From contig CAZTOW010000001.1 of NCBI GenBank assembly GCA_964615375.1, positions 124,001-188,000 of the forward strand: DNA of 64,000 bases, given 5' to 3'. A program made the translations under genes and the position numbers. Below, in pieces: positions 35,125-44,011 of this stretch. This DNA is from CAZKWG01 sp964615375. Its GTDB lineage: Bacteria; Myxococcota_A; UBA796; CAZKWG01. Below the pieces are notes generated by a model. The model was not told the DNA's origin and did not search any database. It worked only from the letters and a program-made list of their open reading frames with translations. How positions within the stretch are numbered: position 1 is the stretch's first letter; each line of letters opens with the position of its first letter.

Positions 35125-36210
35125 TCAACCGCCCAGCAGGGAGCACCAGTCCTCGTCCTCTTCGCCGATGTCGTCCTCGGCGTAAGGGGAGGCCGCGCCG
35201 AAGCTGTGCGCCGCCATCCACTCCACGGCGATCTGGTAGCTGTCCCAGGTGATCGCGTGCCCGGAGTCGTGCTCGCAGCGGGCGACGATGTGCCCGTCCT
35301 CCACGAGCGCGTCGCTGAGCTGGTCGCTGGCCTCCTGGAAGTCGATGAGGGTCAGCTCCTCGTTCGGCCAGACGTCCTCGTCGCCCCCGGACACCAGCAG
35401 GGTGGGGACGGTCCAGGCGGGCATCTCGTAGGGCGCCACCACCGGCTCGTAGAAGGGGATCTCGACGTCGGCGCCGCCGGAGAGCTCGACGACCGCGGCC
35501 AGGGAGTCGGCGCGGTGGCTCAGCAGCTCGGTGGTGAAGAGGGCGCCGCCGGAGAAGCCGACCGCGTAGATCCGGGTGAGGTCGACGTCCAGCTCCTCGT
35601 AGAGGCAGGCGCGCAGATCGTCGAAGAGCACCAGGTCGTTGCCGGTCTCGTTCTCCACGTCCCAGAGGTAGAACTCGTAGCCGGCGATGTCGCGGAGCGG
35701 GGCCTCCGGGACCACGACCACCGAGCCGAGCTCGTCGGCGACGTCCTGAAGGTCCAGGATGTCCGCCAGATCTGCGCCGGGCGAGCTGCTCTCTTCGGGG
35801 GTGGAGAGCCCGTGGTAGAAGAAGATGGCGCCGGCCTTGCTGGAGCGGTGCGAGGGGATGAGGACGGTGACCGTGCGGTCGTCGTCGCCCGAGCGGAAGG
35901 TGGAGGTGCCGGAGTCGTCCATCATGGGGCAGGCGCCCGCGCTCGGCTCGGTCACGTCGGCCAGCTCGGCCTGATCCCAGGTCACGGGCTTGGTGGGCTC
36001 TTCCCCTTCGCCCTCACCCTCACCCTCGCCCTCGCCTTCACCCTCGCCCTCGCCTTCGCCCTCACCCTCGCCCTCTCCGCCCGAAGGATCGCTGTCGTCC
36101 GTCGTGGCCGAGCCGGTCTCCTTCGGGCTTTCTCCCTGCACGTCCGACTCTTCCGAAGCCCGATCTCTTCGGTGGCAGCCGAGCAGGTAGACGAGGAGCA
36201 CGAGGTGCAT
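35125..36210 (-). CDS. Esterase (PHB-depolymerase-like alpha/beta hydrolase) lipoprotein
   Basis: 361 aa. Lipoprotein signal MHLVLLVYLLGC (acceptor C12), a Ser/Asp-rich stretch, then an EG-dipeptide repeat of about 13 units. The hydrolase domain starts near residue 100: oxyanion-strand GAIFFYHGLS, nucleophile IYAVGFSGGALFTTELLS (G-F-S-G-G), acid in LLVSGGDEDVWP and base in ARCEHDSGHAITW. This is the layout of secreted polyester or feruloyl esterases. Substrate unknown. Divergent from the S10 peptidase gene. Confidence 0.85.
   Translation of the reverse strand: MHLVLLVYLLGCHRRDRASEESDVQGESPKETGSATTDDSDPSGGEGEGEGEGEGEGEGEGEGEGEGEGEEPTKPVTWDQAELADVTEPSAGACPMMDDSGTSTFRSGDDDRTVTVLIPSHRSSKAGAIFFYHGLSTPEESSSPGADLADILDLQDVADELGSVVVVPEAPLRDIAGYEFYLWDVENETGNDLVLFDDLRACLYEELDVDLTRIYAVGFSGGALFTTELLSHRADSLAAVVELSGGADVEIPFYEPVVAPYEMPAWTVPTLLVSGGDEDVWPNEELTLIDFQEASDQLSDALVEDGHIVARCEHDSGHAITWDSYQIAVEWMAAHSFGAASPYAEDDIGEEDEDWCSLLGG
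36001..36077 (-). repeat. Hexanucleotide microsatellite coding an EG linker
   Basis: About 13 imperfect copies of CCCTCG/CCTTCG/CCCTCA encode the Glu-Gly stalk of the esterase lipoprotein. Length change by whole units keeps the frame and would alter only stalk length. Confidence 0.85.
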
Positions 36211-36342
36211 GGCTTCCCTCCCGTCGAGGCGGGGTCTCTATAGCCTGAAAATATGCGACGCGCTCGGCTTCTCGCCACATCGGGCGGCGTGATAGGTGCG
36301 CTGAGCGCGTCACTGTCGGTGTGATCGCGGTGGAGGTCTCAG

Positions 36343-37866
36343 GTGTCCGAAAAGCAGGAGTCGGCGCCCGCGGTGCGCGCGCCCTACAGCCCGCCCCCAG
36401 GGGTCCTCACCCAGGGCTCCGTTCAGCTCGATGACGGGCGCCCGCTGCCCTACGAGGCGGCGGCGGACTGGGTGGTCGTGCGGGACGGTGAGCGCCCCAT
36501 CGCGGAGGTGTTCACGGTCCGCTACACGGTGGCCGGCGGGGCCGCGCGCCCCATCACCTTCGTGTTCAACGGCGGGCCCGGCGCCGCCTCGGCCTACCTG
36601 CACCTGGGCGCGGTGGGGCCGGTGCGCGTGGCCTTCCACCCCGACGGCGCCCCGCCCGCGCCGCCCGCGCGCCTGGCGGACAACGCCGAGACCTGGCTGG
36701 CGTTCACCGATCTGGTCTTCGTGGACCCGGTGGGCACCGGGCTGAGCCGCAGCCTGCCCGACCCGGACGCGAAGCCCGCGGAGAAGAGCGGGTCGCGCAA
36801 GCCGGGCGCGCTGGAGGACCACGAGACGCCTTTCTACGGCTTCGAGCGGGATCTCGACGTGCTCTGCGAGGTCGTGCAGCGCACGCTCAGCGCGCTGGGG
36901 CGCTGGACCTCGCCGATCTTCGTCGCCGGCGAGAGCTACGGGGGCTACCGGGCGGCGCGGCTCACCCGGCGCCTGCAGGAGGGGTACGGGGTCGGCCTGA
37001 ACGGCGTGATCCTCATCTCGCCGGCGCTGGAGTTCCCGGTGCTCCAGTGCTCCGACTACGACGTGCAGCACTGGGTCAGCACCCTGCCGTCCATGGCCGC
37101 CGCCGCCGTCTTCCACGGCCGCTCGCGGGCCTTCGCCCAGGGCGTCGCGCTGCCCGACGTGCTGGCCGAGGCCGAGCGCTTCGCCACCTCCCGCCTGGCC
37201 CCGCTGCTGCTGACCGGGGACTCCGCCGAGCCCGGGGAGGCCGACGCGACCTTCGAGGAGCTGGCCCGCCTGCTGGGGCTCCCCGAGGAGCGGGTGCGGG
37301 TGCTCGGCGGGCGCGTGCCGATCACGATCTACGTGCGCGAGCTCCTGAAGGACGCGCAGCGCGTCTGCGGGCTCTACGACGCCTCCATGACCTCGGTGGA
37401 CCCCTTCCCCGGCCGCGAGCGCGGCGAGGGGCCGGATCCCTCGCTGGCGGCCATCGATCGCCTGTTCACCGCGGGCGTCAACGCCCACCTGCGCCAGGGC
37501 CTCGGGCTGCGCACGGATCGGAGCTACGTGCTGCTGAACCGCCAGCTCAACGAGGCCTGGAAGGTGGACGCGCCGAAGCACGCCTTCGACCAGGTGATCG
37601 GGGCGACGGACGACCTGCGCTACGGCATGGCGCTGAACCCGCACACCCGCGTCTTCCTGACGCACGGGCTCTATGACCTCGTGACGCCCTACTTCGGGTC
37701 CCACATGGTGCTGAACCAGGCTCGCCTGGACGTTCACCTGAGAAAGAACCTGTACATCCAGCACTTCGAGGGCGGGCACATGTTCTACACCTGGCAGGCC
37801 TCGCGCCGCGCCTTCCGGGACGCCATCGCCGACTTCGTGGCCGCGGCCTGTGGAGGTGAGCGATGA
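36343..37866 (+). CDS. S10-family serine carboxypeptidase-like protein
   Basis: 507 aa from a GTG with GGAGG upstream. Motifs: FVFNGGPGAASAYLHLG (oxyanion), WLAFTDLVFVDPVGTGLS, FVAGESYGGYRAARL (Ser198), HGLYDLVTPYFGS (Asp) and HFEGGHMFYTW (His). No signal peptide is obvious, unlike secreted family members, so it may act in the cytoplasm or be exported otherwise. Family members remove C-terminal residues or act as acyltransferases. Overlaps the next gene by four bases (ATGA). Confidence 0.92.
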   Translation: MSEKQESAPAVRAPYSPPPGVLTQGSVQLDDGRPLPYEAAADWVVVRDGERPIAEVFTVRYTVAGGAARPITFVFNGGPGAASAYLHLGAVGPVRVAFHPDGAPPAPPARLADNAETWLAFTDLVFVDPVGTGLSRSLPDPDAKPAEKSGSRKPGALEDHETPFYGFERDLDVLCEVVQRTLSALGRWTSPIFVAGESYGGYRAARLTRRLQEGYGVGLNGVILISPALEFPVLQCSDYDVQHWVSTLPSMAAAAVFHGRSRAFAQGVALPDVLAEAERFATSRLAPLLLTGDSAEPGEADATFEELARLLGLPEERVRVLGGRVPITIYVRELLKDAQRVCGLYDASMTSVDPFPGRERGEGPDPSLAAIDRLFTAGVNAHLRQGLGLRTDRSYVLLNRQLNEAWKVDAPKHAFDQVIGATDDLRYGMALNPHTRVFLTHGLYDLVTPYFGSHMVLNQARLDVHLRKNLYIQHFEGGHMFYTWQASRRAFRDAIADFVAAACGGER

Positions 37867-38774
37867 GCTTCTCCGACTGGCTGGGGCAGAGCTGGGATCG
37901 GCACGCGACCGACGCGCAGGGCGTCTTCGAGACGCTCGATCACGGGGCCGCGCTGGCGAGCACGGGCGCCGACCTCGTGGGGCTGGTGGGGCTGATCACC
38001 CACGTCGCGGGCGAGCACCTGGGGCACTTCGACGACGTCGATCGTCTGCTGGGCGGGCTGCGGACGCACCCGGCCTTCGACCCCGCGGGGCCCGAGGCGG
38101 GGGCGGTCCACCGCGGGCTGGCCGCCCTGGCCTGCATGCGGGGGGACGCGGACGCCGAGCACCGCTGGCTCTCCCTCTCGCCCACGCCGGGGGTGCCGGC
38201 GGGCTCCGACCTGGCGCGGGTGCGGCTGCTGGCCTCGGCCTTCCTGGCGGGGCGGGGGCGCTTCGCCGAGGCGGGCAGGCTGCTGGAGGCGGCGTTGCAG
38301 GCCGCGAGCTACGGGCCGGACAAGGTGGACCCCGTCTCCCGCGCCCTGGCCGTCATGGGGAACAACCTGGCCTCCAGCCTGGAGGAGCAGCCCGGGCGTG
38401 ACGCCGAGGCGGACGCCTTCATGGTGCGCGCGGCCGAGGTCGGGCGTCAGTACTGGGAGATCGCCGGGACCTGGCTGCACGTCGAGCGCGCCGAGTACCG
38501 CCTCTCGCGCTCGCTCTGCCACGCCGGGCGGGCGGGGGAGGCCGCGGCCCACGCGCGCCTGTGCCTGGAGGTCTGCGCGGCCAACGACGCCCCGGCCGAG
38601 GAGCGCTTCTACGGGAGCGAGGCGCTGGCGCTGGCGCTCGTCGCGGGCGGAGACCTCGCCGGCGCGCGGGCGGCGCGCGAGGCCATGGCCGGGCTGCTAG
38701 GCCAGGTCCCGGCGGACTGGGCGGAGTGGTGTCAGGGCTCGCTGGCCGCGGTGGACGCGAAGCTGGCAGACTAG
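37863..38774 (+). CDS. TPR-like helical protein of unknown function
   Basis: 303 aa. Alpha-helical throughout with TPR-like pairs (EAGAVHRGLAALACMRGDAD, LLASAFLAGRGRFAEAGRLL, SEALALALVAGGDLAGARAA). No catalytic or membrane motif. ATGA overlap with the S10 gene means translational coupling, and TatD follows 2 bp later, so the three form an operon. Specific role not recognised. Confidence 0.7.
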   Translation: MSFSDWLGQSWDRHATDAQGVFETLDHGAALASTGADLVGLVGLITHVAGEHLGHFDDVDRLLGGLRTHPAFDPAGPEAGAVHRGLAALACMRGDADAEHRWLSLSPTPGVPAGSDLARVRLLASAFLAGRGRFAEAGRLLEAALQAASYGPDKVDPVSRALAVMGNNLASSLEEQPGRDAEADAFMVRAAEVGRQYWEIAGTWLHVERAEYRLSRSLCHAGRAGEAAAHARLCLEVCAANDAPAEERFYGSEALALALVAGGDLAGARAAREAMAGLLGQVPADWAEWCQGSLAAVDAKLAD

Positions 38775-38776
38775 AC

Positions 38777-39544
38777 ATGTTTGATTCCCACTGCCACCTG
38801 GACCTCTACCTGCCGGAGGAGGACCCGGCGGCGGCCTGGGCGCGCGGGCGGGCGGCGGGGCTCACGGGCTGCGTGGTGGCCGGCGTGGACCCCGAGGGCT
38901 GGGCGCGGCAGGCGGCGCTGGCGAGCCCGGAGCTCAACTGCGCCTACGGGCTTCACCCCTGGACGGTGGCGGCGGCGACGGACGAGGCTCTGCCGGGGCT
39001 GCTGGAGGCGCTGGCGACCTGGCTCGCGCGGGTCCCCGCCGTGGGCCTGGGTGAGCTGGGGCTGGACCACGGGCGCCGTGGCCCCGCCCCGACCCGCCCG
39101 CGCCAGGAGCGGGCCTTTCGCGCGCAGCTCGCCCTGGCCCGCGAGCGCGAGCTCCCCCTGGTCCTGCACGTCGTGGGGGCCTACGGCAATGCGCTGGAGA
39201 TCCTGCGCCGGGACGGGCCGCCGCGGGCGGGCGGGATGGTCCACCGCTGGTCGGGGCCGGCGGAGCTGGTCCCGGGCTACCTGGAGCTGGGGCTGCACCT
39301 GTCGTTCTCGCCCGCGATCCTGCACGTCCCGCGCCTGCTGGACGCGCTGCGGAGGGTGCCCGGGGATCGCCTGCTGGTGGAGACGGACGCCCCCGACGCG
39401 CTGCCGGCGGCGGCGGGCGGGGAGCTCGTCGGGCCGGAGAGCCTGCCCCGGGTGATCGCGGCGGCGGCGGCGGCGCGGGGTGAGGACGCGGCGGCGCTGG
39501 CGGCGAACACCGAGCGGAGCGCCCGCGCGCTGTACAGGCTCTGA
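38777..39544 (+). CDS. TatD-family metal-dependent hydrolase
   Basis: 255 aa from the ATG at 38777. TIM-barrel metallohydrolase motifs: MFDSHCHLD (His5, His7), VGLGELGLDH (Glu), LVLHVVG (His), MVHRWSG (His) and LLVETDAPDALP (Asp). TatD enzymes are 3'-5' exonucleases or deoxyribonucleases. The frame continues upstream without a better start. Third gene of the S10-TPR-TatD group. Confidence 0.9.
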   Translation: MFDSHCHLDLYLPEEDPAAAWARGRAAGLTGCVVAGVDPEGWARQAALASPELNCAYGLHPWTVAAATDEALPGLLEALATWLARVPAVGLGELGLDHGRRGPAPTRPRQERAFRAQLALARERELPLVLHVVGAYGNALEILRRDGPPRAGGMVHRWSGPAELVPGYLELGLHLSFSPAILHVPRLLDALRRVPGDRLLVETDAPDALPAAAGGELVGPESLPRVIAAAAAARGEDAAALAANTERSARALYRL

Positions 39545-39682
39545 GCCTGGGCGCGGGTCGGTGAAATAGTCTCCCGGGGTCCCGCGTAGTCCAGAGCGTC
39601 CAAGCAACCGCGCGCCGCGCTCGCCGCTCCTCGGCCTCCAACGCTGAGGAGGACGGGTGTGGTGCGCCCCGAGGAGGCTCCC

Positions 39683-39838
39683 ATGACCCGCCGTCCCCCC
39701 GCCGCCACCGCCCTCCCGTTCAACCGGATCCTGCTCGATGAAGGCGAGGATCTGCCGCTCCTGGTGATGCTGTTCGGGCTCTCGGTGGCGCTGGCGCCGA
39801 TGATGTACTGGCTCTCGGCGCTGCTGTGTTGGAGTTGA
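39683..39838 (+). CDS. Small single-span membrane protein
   Basis: 51 aa with AGGAGG five bases before its ATG. A basic N-terminus (MTRRPP) leads to one predicted membrane helix (LPLLVMLFGLSVALAPMMYW). Not similar to anything I recognise. The good ribosome site and hydrophobic composition support translation; length makes it uncertain. Confidence 0.5.
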   Translation: MTRRPPAATALPFNRILLDEGEDLPLLVMLFGLSVALAPMMYWLSALLCWS

Positions 39839-39899
39839 TTCCTCTGTGAGCGTGCGATCCGCTCACCGCGCGCCGGTCCGGCTCTGATACGATCCGGTC

Positions 39900-41606
39900 A
39901 TGCTGTGGCTCGTGCTGGCGCTGGACCTCGCCGGGATCCGACCGGGCTCGCTCCGGGAGAGCGCGGTGCTGGTCGCCCGCCGGGGTGAGCTGGCCGCGGT
40001 GGTGGACCGGGAGGCCGGGCTGTGGGTGGGGGAGGGGAGGCTCACCCGGGTGGCCTCGCTGGGCAGCGTGCCCGACGGGATCGCGCTCGGGGAGGGCGTG
40101 ATCGGCACATGGAGCGTGGAGCGGACGGGGCTGCTGACCGAGACGAGCATGGAGCTCTACGATCTGAAGGGCGCCTCGCTGGAGCACCGCGGCCTGGAGG
40201 GCCCGGCGGTCCAGGCGCTGGGGCTGGAGGGTGAGGTCGCCTTCGCCTTCCCCGGCATGGTGGAGCTGCTGGCCGATGATCGGCCGCGGGAGGTGATCAT
40301 CCCGCTGGTGTCGGTGGAGCGGCTCTCGGTGAGCGATCGCACCCTGCTGGTGCACGGCGACGGCGGGCGGGCCGTGAGCGTGGACCTGGATCGGGGCTGC
40401 GCGGAGGCGCACTTCCCGCCGGAGTCGGCCCTCGATCGCTGGCTGCTGGCGCGCACGACGGCCTGGTGCCAGCCGTCCACGGGGCGGGCGATCGGCTCGC
40501 CGGAGGAGCAGGCGGCGCGGGACGCGGCGATCCGAGGGGCGGTGGCGGCGGGCTCGCCCGCGCTGCTGGCCGGGCTCGGCGTGGTGACCCGACACCAGAT
40601 CGCGGCGCTGGCGCCGGGCCCGGAGGAGGGGAAGGCGCGCTTCACCCAGCTCTCGGGCGAGAAGCTGAGCGCGAAGTCGGGCACCTTCGGGCCGGAGGGG
40701 GCCGTGATCCTCCAGGATCGGGCGGCCGAGCTCTCGGGCTGGGCGGAGGGGGACTACGCCCCGGCCTGCTACGCCCGCGTGCTCCTGGTCTCCAGCACGC
40801 CCGAGCTCGCCGCCCGCGCGGAGGAGCTGGTCCGGGCCCGGGCGCGCGACGACTGCGCCGGTGAGCTGCGCGCGCTGCCCTCGGGCGTGCTCCTGGACAG
40901 CGTGGCGGGCTCCACGGTGCGCTACACCTCGAGCGGGGGAGACCTGCTCGCCCGGCGGGTGGGGCCCTACGGCCCGGCGCAGGTGCGCCTGGACATCGCC
41001 AGCCTGACGCCGAAGGGGGACGGGCTCCTGGAGCTCGGGCAGCTCCCCAACCTCTACCAGGAGTGGATCGTCCCGGCGGCGAAGGCCACGGAGCTGGTGC
41101 TGGACGTGGACGGGAGCGCGGTCTGCGCGGCGGGCTGGGAGGTGCTGCGGGTGGACCCGACCGGCAAGCGGGTCGCGCGGGTCCCGCTGCTGGGGCCCGT
41201 GGAGGCCCTCGCGCTGCGCAAGAACGGGAGCGTGGATCTGGTCACCGGCGGGCAGCAGGCGGTGGTGGACCTGGACCGCCCGACCGTGCACCACTACGAC
41301 CCGGCCCCGGGGGCGAAGGCCTCGACGCCGGCGCGCGAGCGCGGGCCCTGGAGCGTCGAGGGCGGCGCGCTCTGGTTGCAGGAGAGCGGCGGGCGCAAGG
41401 TGAAGATCCCGCTGGCGCTCCCGGCCCTGGACGTGGCGGCGGCGGGCTCGGGGGCGGTGGTGGAGACCCCGCTCGGGCTGGTGGGGCTGGACGGGGACGC
41501 CGAGCCGATCTGGCGCATGGCGGACACGGGGGCCTGGGCGGTCACGAAGGGCATGCTGGTGGTGGGCACGGCGGGCGGGGTCGCCGGCTATCGCCTGCCG
41601 CGCTGA
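39900..41606 (+). CDS. Exported beta-propeller-like protein of unknown function
   Basis: 568 aa. Short signal-like N-terminus (MLWLVLALDLAG). The body is beta-rich with repeated blade-like units (LAAVVDREAGLWVGEGRLTRVASLG; VLDVDGSAVCAAGWEVLRVD; SVDLVTGGQQAVVDLD; VVETPLGLVGLDGDAEPIW, shown in parts), resembling PQQ or WD propellers without the specific signatures. Central residues 185-300 carry paired cysteines. No enzyme motif. Function not assigned. Confidence 0.65.
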   Translation: MLWLVLALDLAGIRPGSLRESAVLVARRGELAAVVDREAGLWVGEGRLTRVASLGSVPDGIALGEGVIGTWSVERTGLLTETSMELYDLKGASLEHRGLEGPAVQALGLEGEVAFAFPGMVELLADDRPREVIIPLVSVERLSVSDRTLLVHGDGGRAVSVDLDRGCAEAHFPPESALDRWLLARTTAWCQPSTGRAIGSPEEQAARDAAIRGAVAAGSPALLAGLGVVTRHQIAALAPGPEEGKARFTQLSGEKLSAKSGTFGPEGAVILQDRAAELSGWAEGDYAPACYARVLLVSSTPELAARAEELVRARARDDCAGELRALPSGVLLDSVAGSTVRYTSSGGDLLARRVGPYGPAQVRLDIASLTPKGDGLLELGQLPNLYQEWIVPAAKATELVLDVDGSAVCAAGWEVLRVDPTGKRVARVPLLGPVEALALRKNGSVDLVTGGQQAVVDLDRPTVHHYDPAPGAKASTPARERGPWSVEGGALWLQESGGRKVKIPLALPALDVAAAGSGAVVETPLGLVGLDGDAEPIWRMADTGAWAVTKGMLVVGTAGGVAGYRLPR

Positions 41607-41649
41607 GCTCGGGCCGGCGGGTTAGGGGACTGGACGCTCGGAGGCTGCC

Positions 41650-43284
41650 GTGCCCGAATTCCAGTACCAGGAGATGTTCCCCCTCCATCACGACGACACG
41701 CCCTTCCGGCTCGTGACGAGCGAGGGCGTGGGGGTCGGGAGCTACCGCGGGCAGCGCGTCCTGGAGGTGGACGGCTCCGCGCTCACCCGGCTGACGGCGG
41801 AGGCCATCCGCGACGTCTCCCACCTGTTCCGGCCGGGGCACCTGGCGCAGGTGCGGGCCATCCTGGACGACCCGGAGGCGTCCGCCAACGACCGCTTCGT
41901 GGCGCGCCAGCTCCTGCTGAACGCGAACGTCTCGGCCGGGATGGTGCTGCCCTCCTGCCAGGACACGGGCACGGCCATCGTCATCGGCAAGAAGGGTCAG
42001 CGCGTCTGGACCGGCGGCGGGGACGAGGAGGCCATCGCCCGCGGCGTCTTCCGCACGTACACCGAGACGAACCTGCGCTACTCGCAGCTCGCGCCGCTCT
42101 CCGTCTACGACGAGGTCAACACGGGCACCAACCTGCCCGCGCAGATCGAGCTCTACGCCGTGGACGGCGACGAGTACGACTTCCTGTTCGTGACCAAGGG
42201 GGGCGGCTCGGCCAACAAGACCTTCCTCTACCAGGAGACGAAGGCGCTGCTCAACCCCAGGAGCCTGCTCGCCTTCCTGGACGCCAAGATGCGCACCCTG
42301 GGCACGGCCGCCTGCCCGCCCTACCACCTGGCCATCGTCATCGGCGGGACCTCGGCCGAGCAGACGCTGAAGACCGTGAAGCTGGCCAGCACGCGCTACC
42401 TGGACGGCCTGCCCACGACCGGCAACCGGCTGGGGCACGCCATCCGCGACCTCGAGCTGGAGGCGGAGGTGCTGAAGCTCGCGGCGAAGAGCGGCATCGG
42501 CGCGCAGTTCGGCGGGAAGTACTACGCGCTGGACGTGCGGGTCATCCGCCTGCCGCGCCACGGCGCCTCCTGCCCGGTGGGCATCGGCGTGAGCTGCTCG
42601 GCCGACCGGCAGGCGCTGGGGAAGATCACGGCCGAGGGCGTCTTCCTGGAGGCGCTGGAGCGCGACCCGGCCCGCTTCCTGCCCGAGCCCGGGGACGGCG
42701 CGCTCTCCGAGGAGGTCGTGCGCATCGACCTCAGCCGGCCCATGGACGAGATCCGCGCCACCCTCTCCCGCTACCCCATCCGGACCCGGCTCTCGCTCAG
42801 CGGGCGGCTGGTCGTGGCCCGGGACATCGCCCACGCCAAGCTCAAGGATCGGCTGGAGCGCGGCGAGGGCCTGCCCGACTACTTCAAGCGCCACCCCGTG
42901 TATTACGCCGGTCCGGCCAAGACTCCGGCGGGCATGGCGTCCGGCTCCTTCGGGCCCACCACGGCCGGGCGCATGGACGCCTACGTCGATCTGTTCCAGG
43001 CCAACGGCGGCAGCCTGGTCATGCTGGCCAAAGGCAACCGATCGAAGGGCGTGACCGAGGCCTGCAAGCAGCACGGCGGCTTCTACCTCGGCTCCATCGG
43101 CGGCCCCGCCGCGATCCTGGCGCGGGACAACATCAAGAAGGTCGAGGTCCTGGACTACCCGGAGCTGGGGATGGAGGCGGTGTGGGGCATCGAGGTGGAG
43201 GACTTCCCGGCCTTCATCGTGGTGGACGACAAGGGGAACGACTTCTTCGCGGCCCTGTCGGCGACGGTGCATGACGGGAAGTGA
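41650..43284 (+). CDS. fumA: Class I fumarate hydratase (iron-sulfur)
   Basis: 544 aa from a GTG. Converts fumarate to L-malate in the citric acid cycle using an oxygen-sensitive 4Fe-4S cluster. Cluster cysteines are C103 in VLPSCQDTGTA, the Cys of TAACPPYHLAI and that of GASCPVGIGVSC. C-terminal beta domain (SGRLVVARDIAHAKL, YYAGPAKTPAGM, GSFGPTTAGRMD) is fused, as in the single-chain FumA/FumB type. Symbol by family. Links functionally to aceA/aceB elsewhere in the window. Confidence 0.95.
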   Translation: MPEFQYQEMFPLHHDDTPFRLVTSEGVGVGSYRGQRVLEVDGSALTRLTAEAIRDVSHLFRPGHLAQVRAILDDPEASANDRFVARQLLLNANVSAGMVLPSCQDTGTAIVIGKKGQRVWTGGGDEEAIARGVFRTYTETNLRYSQLAPLSVYDEVNTGTNLPAQIELYAVDGDEYDFLFVTKGGGSANKTFLYQETKALLNPRSLLAFLDAKMRTLGTAACPPYHLAIVIGGTSAEQTLKTVKLASTRYLDGLPTTGNRLGHAIRDLELEAEVLKLAAKSGIGAQFGGKYYALDVRVIRLPRHGASCPVGIGVSCSADRQALGKITAEGVFLEALERDPARFLPEPGDGALSEEVVRIDLSRPMDEIRATLSRYPIRTRLSLSGRLVVARDIAHAKLKDRLERGEGLPDYFKRHPVYYAGPAKTPAGMASGSFGPTTAGRMDAYVDLFQANGGSLVMLAKGNRSKGVTEACKQHGGFYLGSIGGPAAILARDNIKKVEVLDYPELGMEAVWGIEVEDFPAFIVVDDKGNDFFAALSATVHDGK

Positions 43285-43711
43285 GCGGCATCGGAGCCTG
43301 GGGGTCGCGCGGGCCGGGATCGCGCTGGCGGGGGTGGTCTGGGGGTTGATGGGGTTGTTCCTGTGGATCCTCTTCACGCCCAGGCGAGCGGAGGACAGCG
43401 GGTGGTGGGTCGGGCTGGACGTCGATCCTGTCTCGGCGGAGCAGGCGGCGGAGGCGGGGAGGTTTGCGTGGGCCCTGGGCCTTGGTTCCCTGGGCGTGGT
43501 CGCGTTGCATGGGCTGGCGTTCGTGGTGGCGGGGAGCCCTCGGTGGGGCAGGACCGCGCTGCTGGGGATGGCCGCGGGGTACGGGCTGGTCGCGGGGCTG
43601 GCGGGGGTGGGGAGCGTGGCGGAGCCGGCGTCGGCGATGCCGGTGTATTTCCTGGGGGCGGTGGGGGTGTGTGGGGCGTGCGGGTGGGCGGGGGTGAGGT
43701 TGAAGGGGTGA
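43271..43711 (+). CDS. Four-span membrane protein of unknown function
   Basis: 146 aa; the ATG lies 14 bases inside the 3' end of the fumarase gene. Four hydrophobic segments (IALAGVVWGLMGLFLWILF; LGLGSLGVVALHGLAFVVA; TALLGMAAGYGLVAGLAGV; YFLGAVGVCGACGWAGV). G-rich codon use differs from its neighbours. No family recognised. Probably co-transcribed with fumarase. Confidence 0.65.
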   Translation: MTGSERHRSLGVARAGIALAGVVWGLMGLFLWILFTPRRAEDSGWWVGLDVDPVSAEQAAEAGRFAWALGLGSLGVVALHGLAFVVAGSPRWGRTALLGMAAGYGLVAGLAGVGSVAEPASAMPVYFLGAVGVCGACGWAGVRLKG

Positions 43712-43721
43712 GGGTGAGCGC

Positions 43722-43761
43722 TTGCAGGACACGTACGTACCGGGTAGCATCCTGTACGTAC
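43722..43761 (+). promoter_or_regulatory. Toxin-antitoxin promoter with doubled GTACGTAC operator
   Basis: Two copies of the palindrome GTACGTAC (43733-43740 and 43754-43761) are spaced 21 bp centre to centre, two helical turns. A weak promoter, TTGCAG (43722) N17 TAGCAT (43745), has one copy between its boxes and one just after. This fits autorepression by the antitoxin or the complex. Assignment is inference from position. Confidence 0.55.
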
Positions 43762-43771
43762 GGAGATCTAC

Positions 43772-44011
43772 ATGGCCGACGCCCTCACCACCACCGAGCT
43801 GCGCGCCCAGCTCTACAAGGTCATCGACGAGGTTCTCGCGACGGGCATGCCTCAGCGGGTGCGCCGAGGGCAGGAGAGCGTGCTGATCGTCCCGGAGCGT
43901 TCGGGGCGGCGCCTGGACCTGACGAAGCTGCCGCGCCGGACGGCCTCGGCATGCACGCCGGATGAGCTCGTCGAGCAGGGCTTCGCCGACCTCTGGCGGC
44001 CGGACCCATGA
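43772..44011 (+). CDS. Type II antitoxin (Phd/YefM-like)
   Basis: 79 aa. N-terminal DNA-binding segment TTTELRAQLYKVIDEVLATG and RVRRGQESVLIVPE resemble Phd/YefM-type antitoxins; the tail (CTPDELVEQGFADLWRPD) is the likely toxin-neutralising part. Its stop overlaps the start of the PIN gene (ATGA), the usual antitoxin-toxin coupling. Candidate operators lie upstream. Exact subfamily uncertain. Confidence 0.8.
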   Translation: MADALTTTELRAQLYKVIDEVLATGMPQRVRRGQESVLIVPERSGRRLDLTKLPRRTASACTPDELVEQGFADLWRPDP

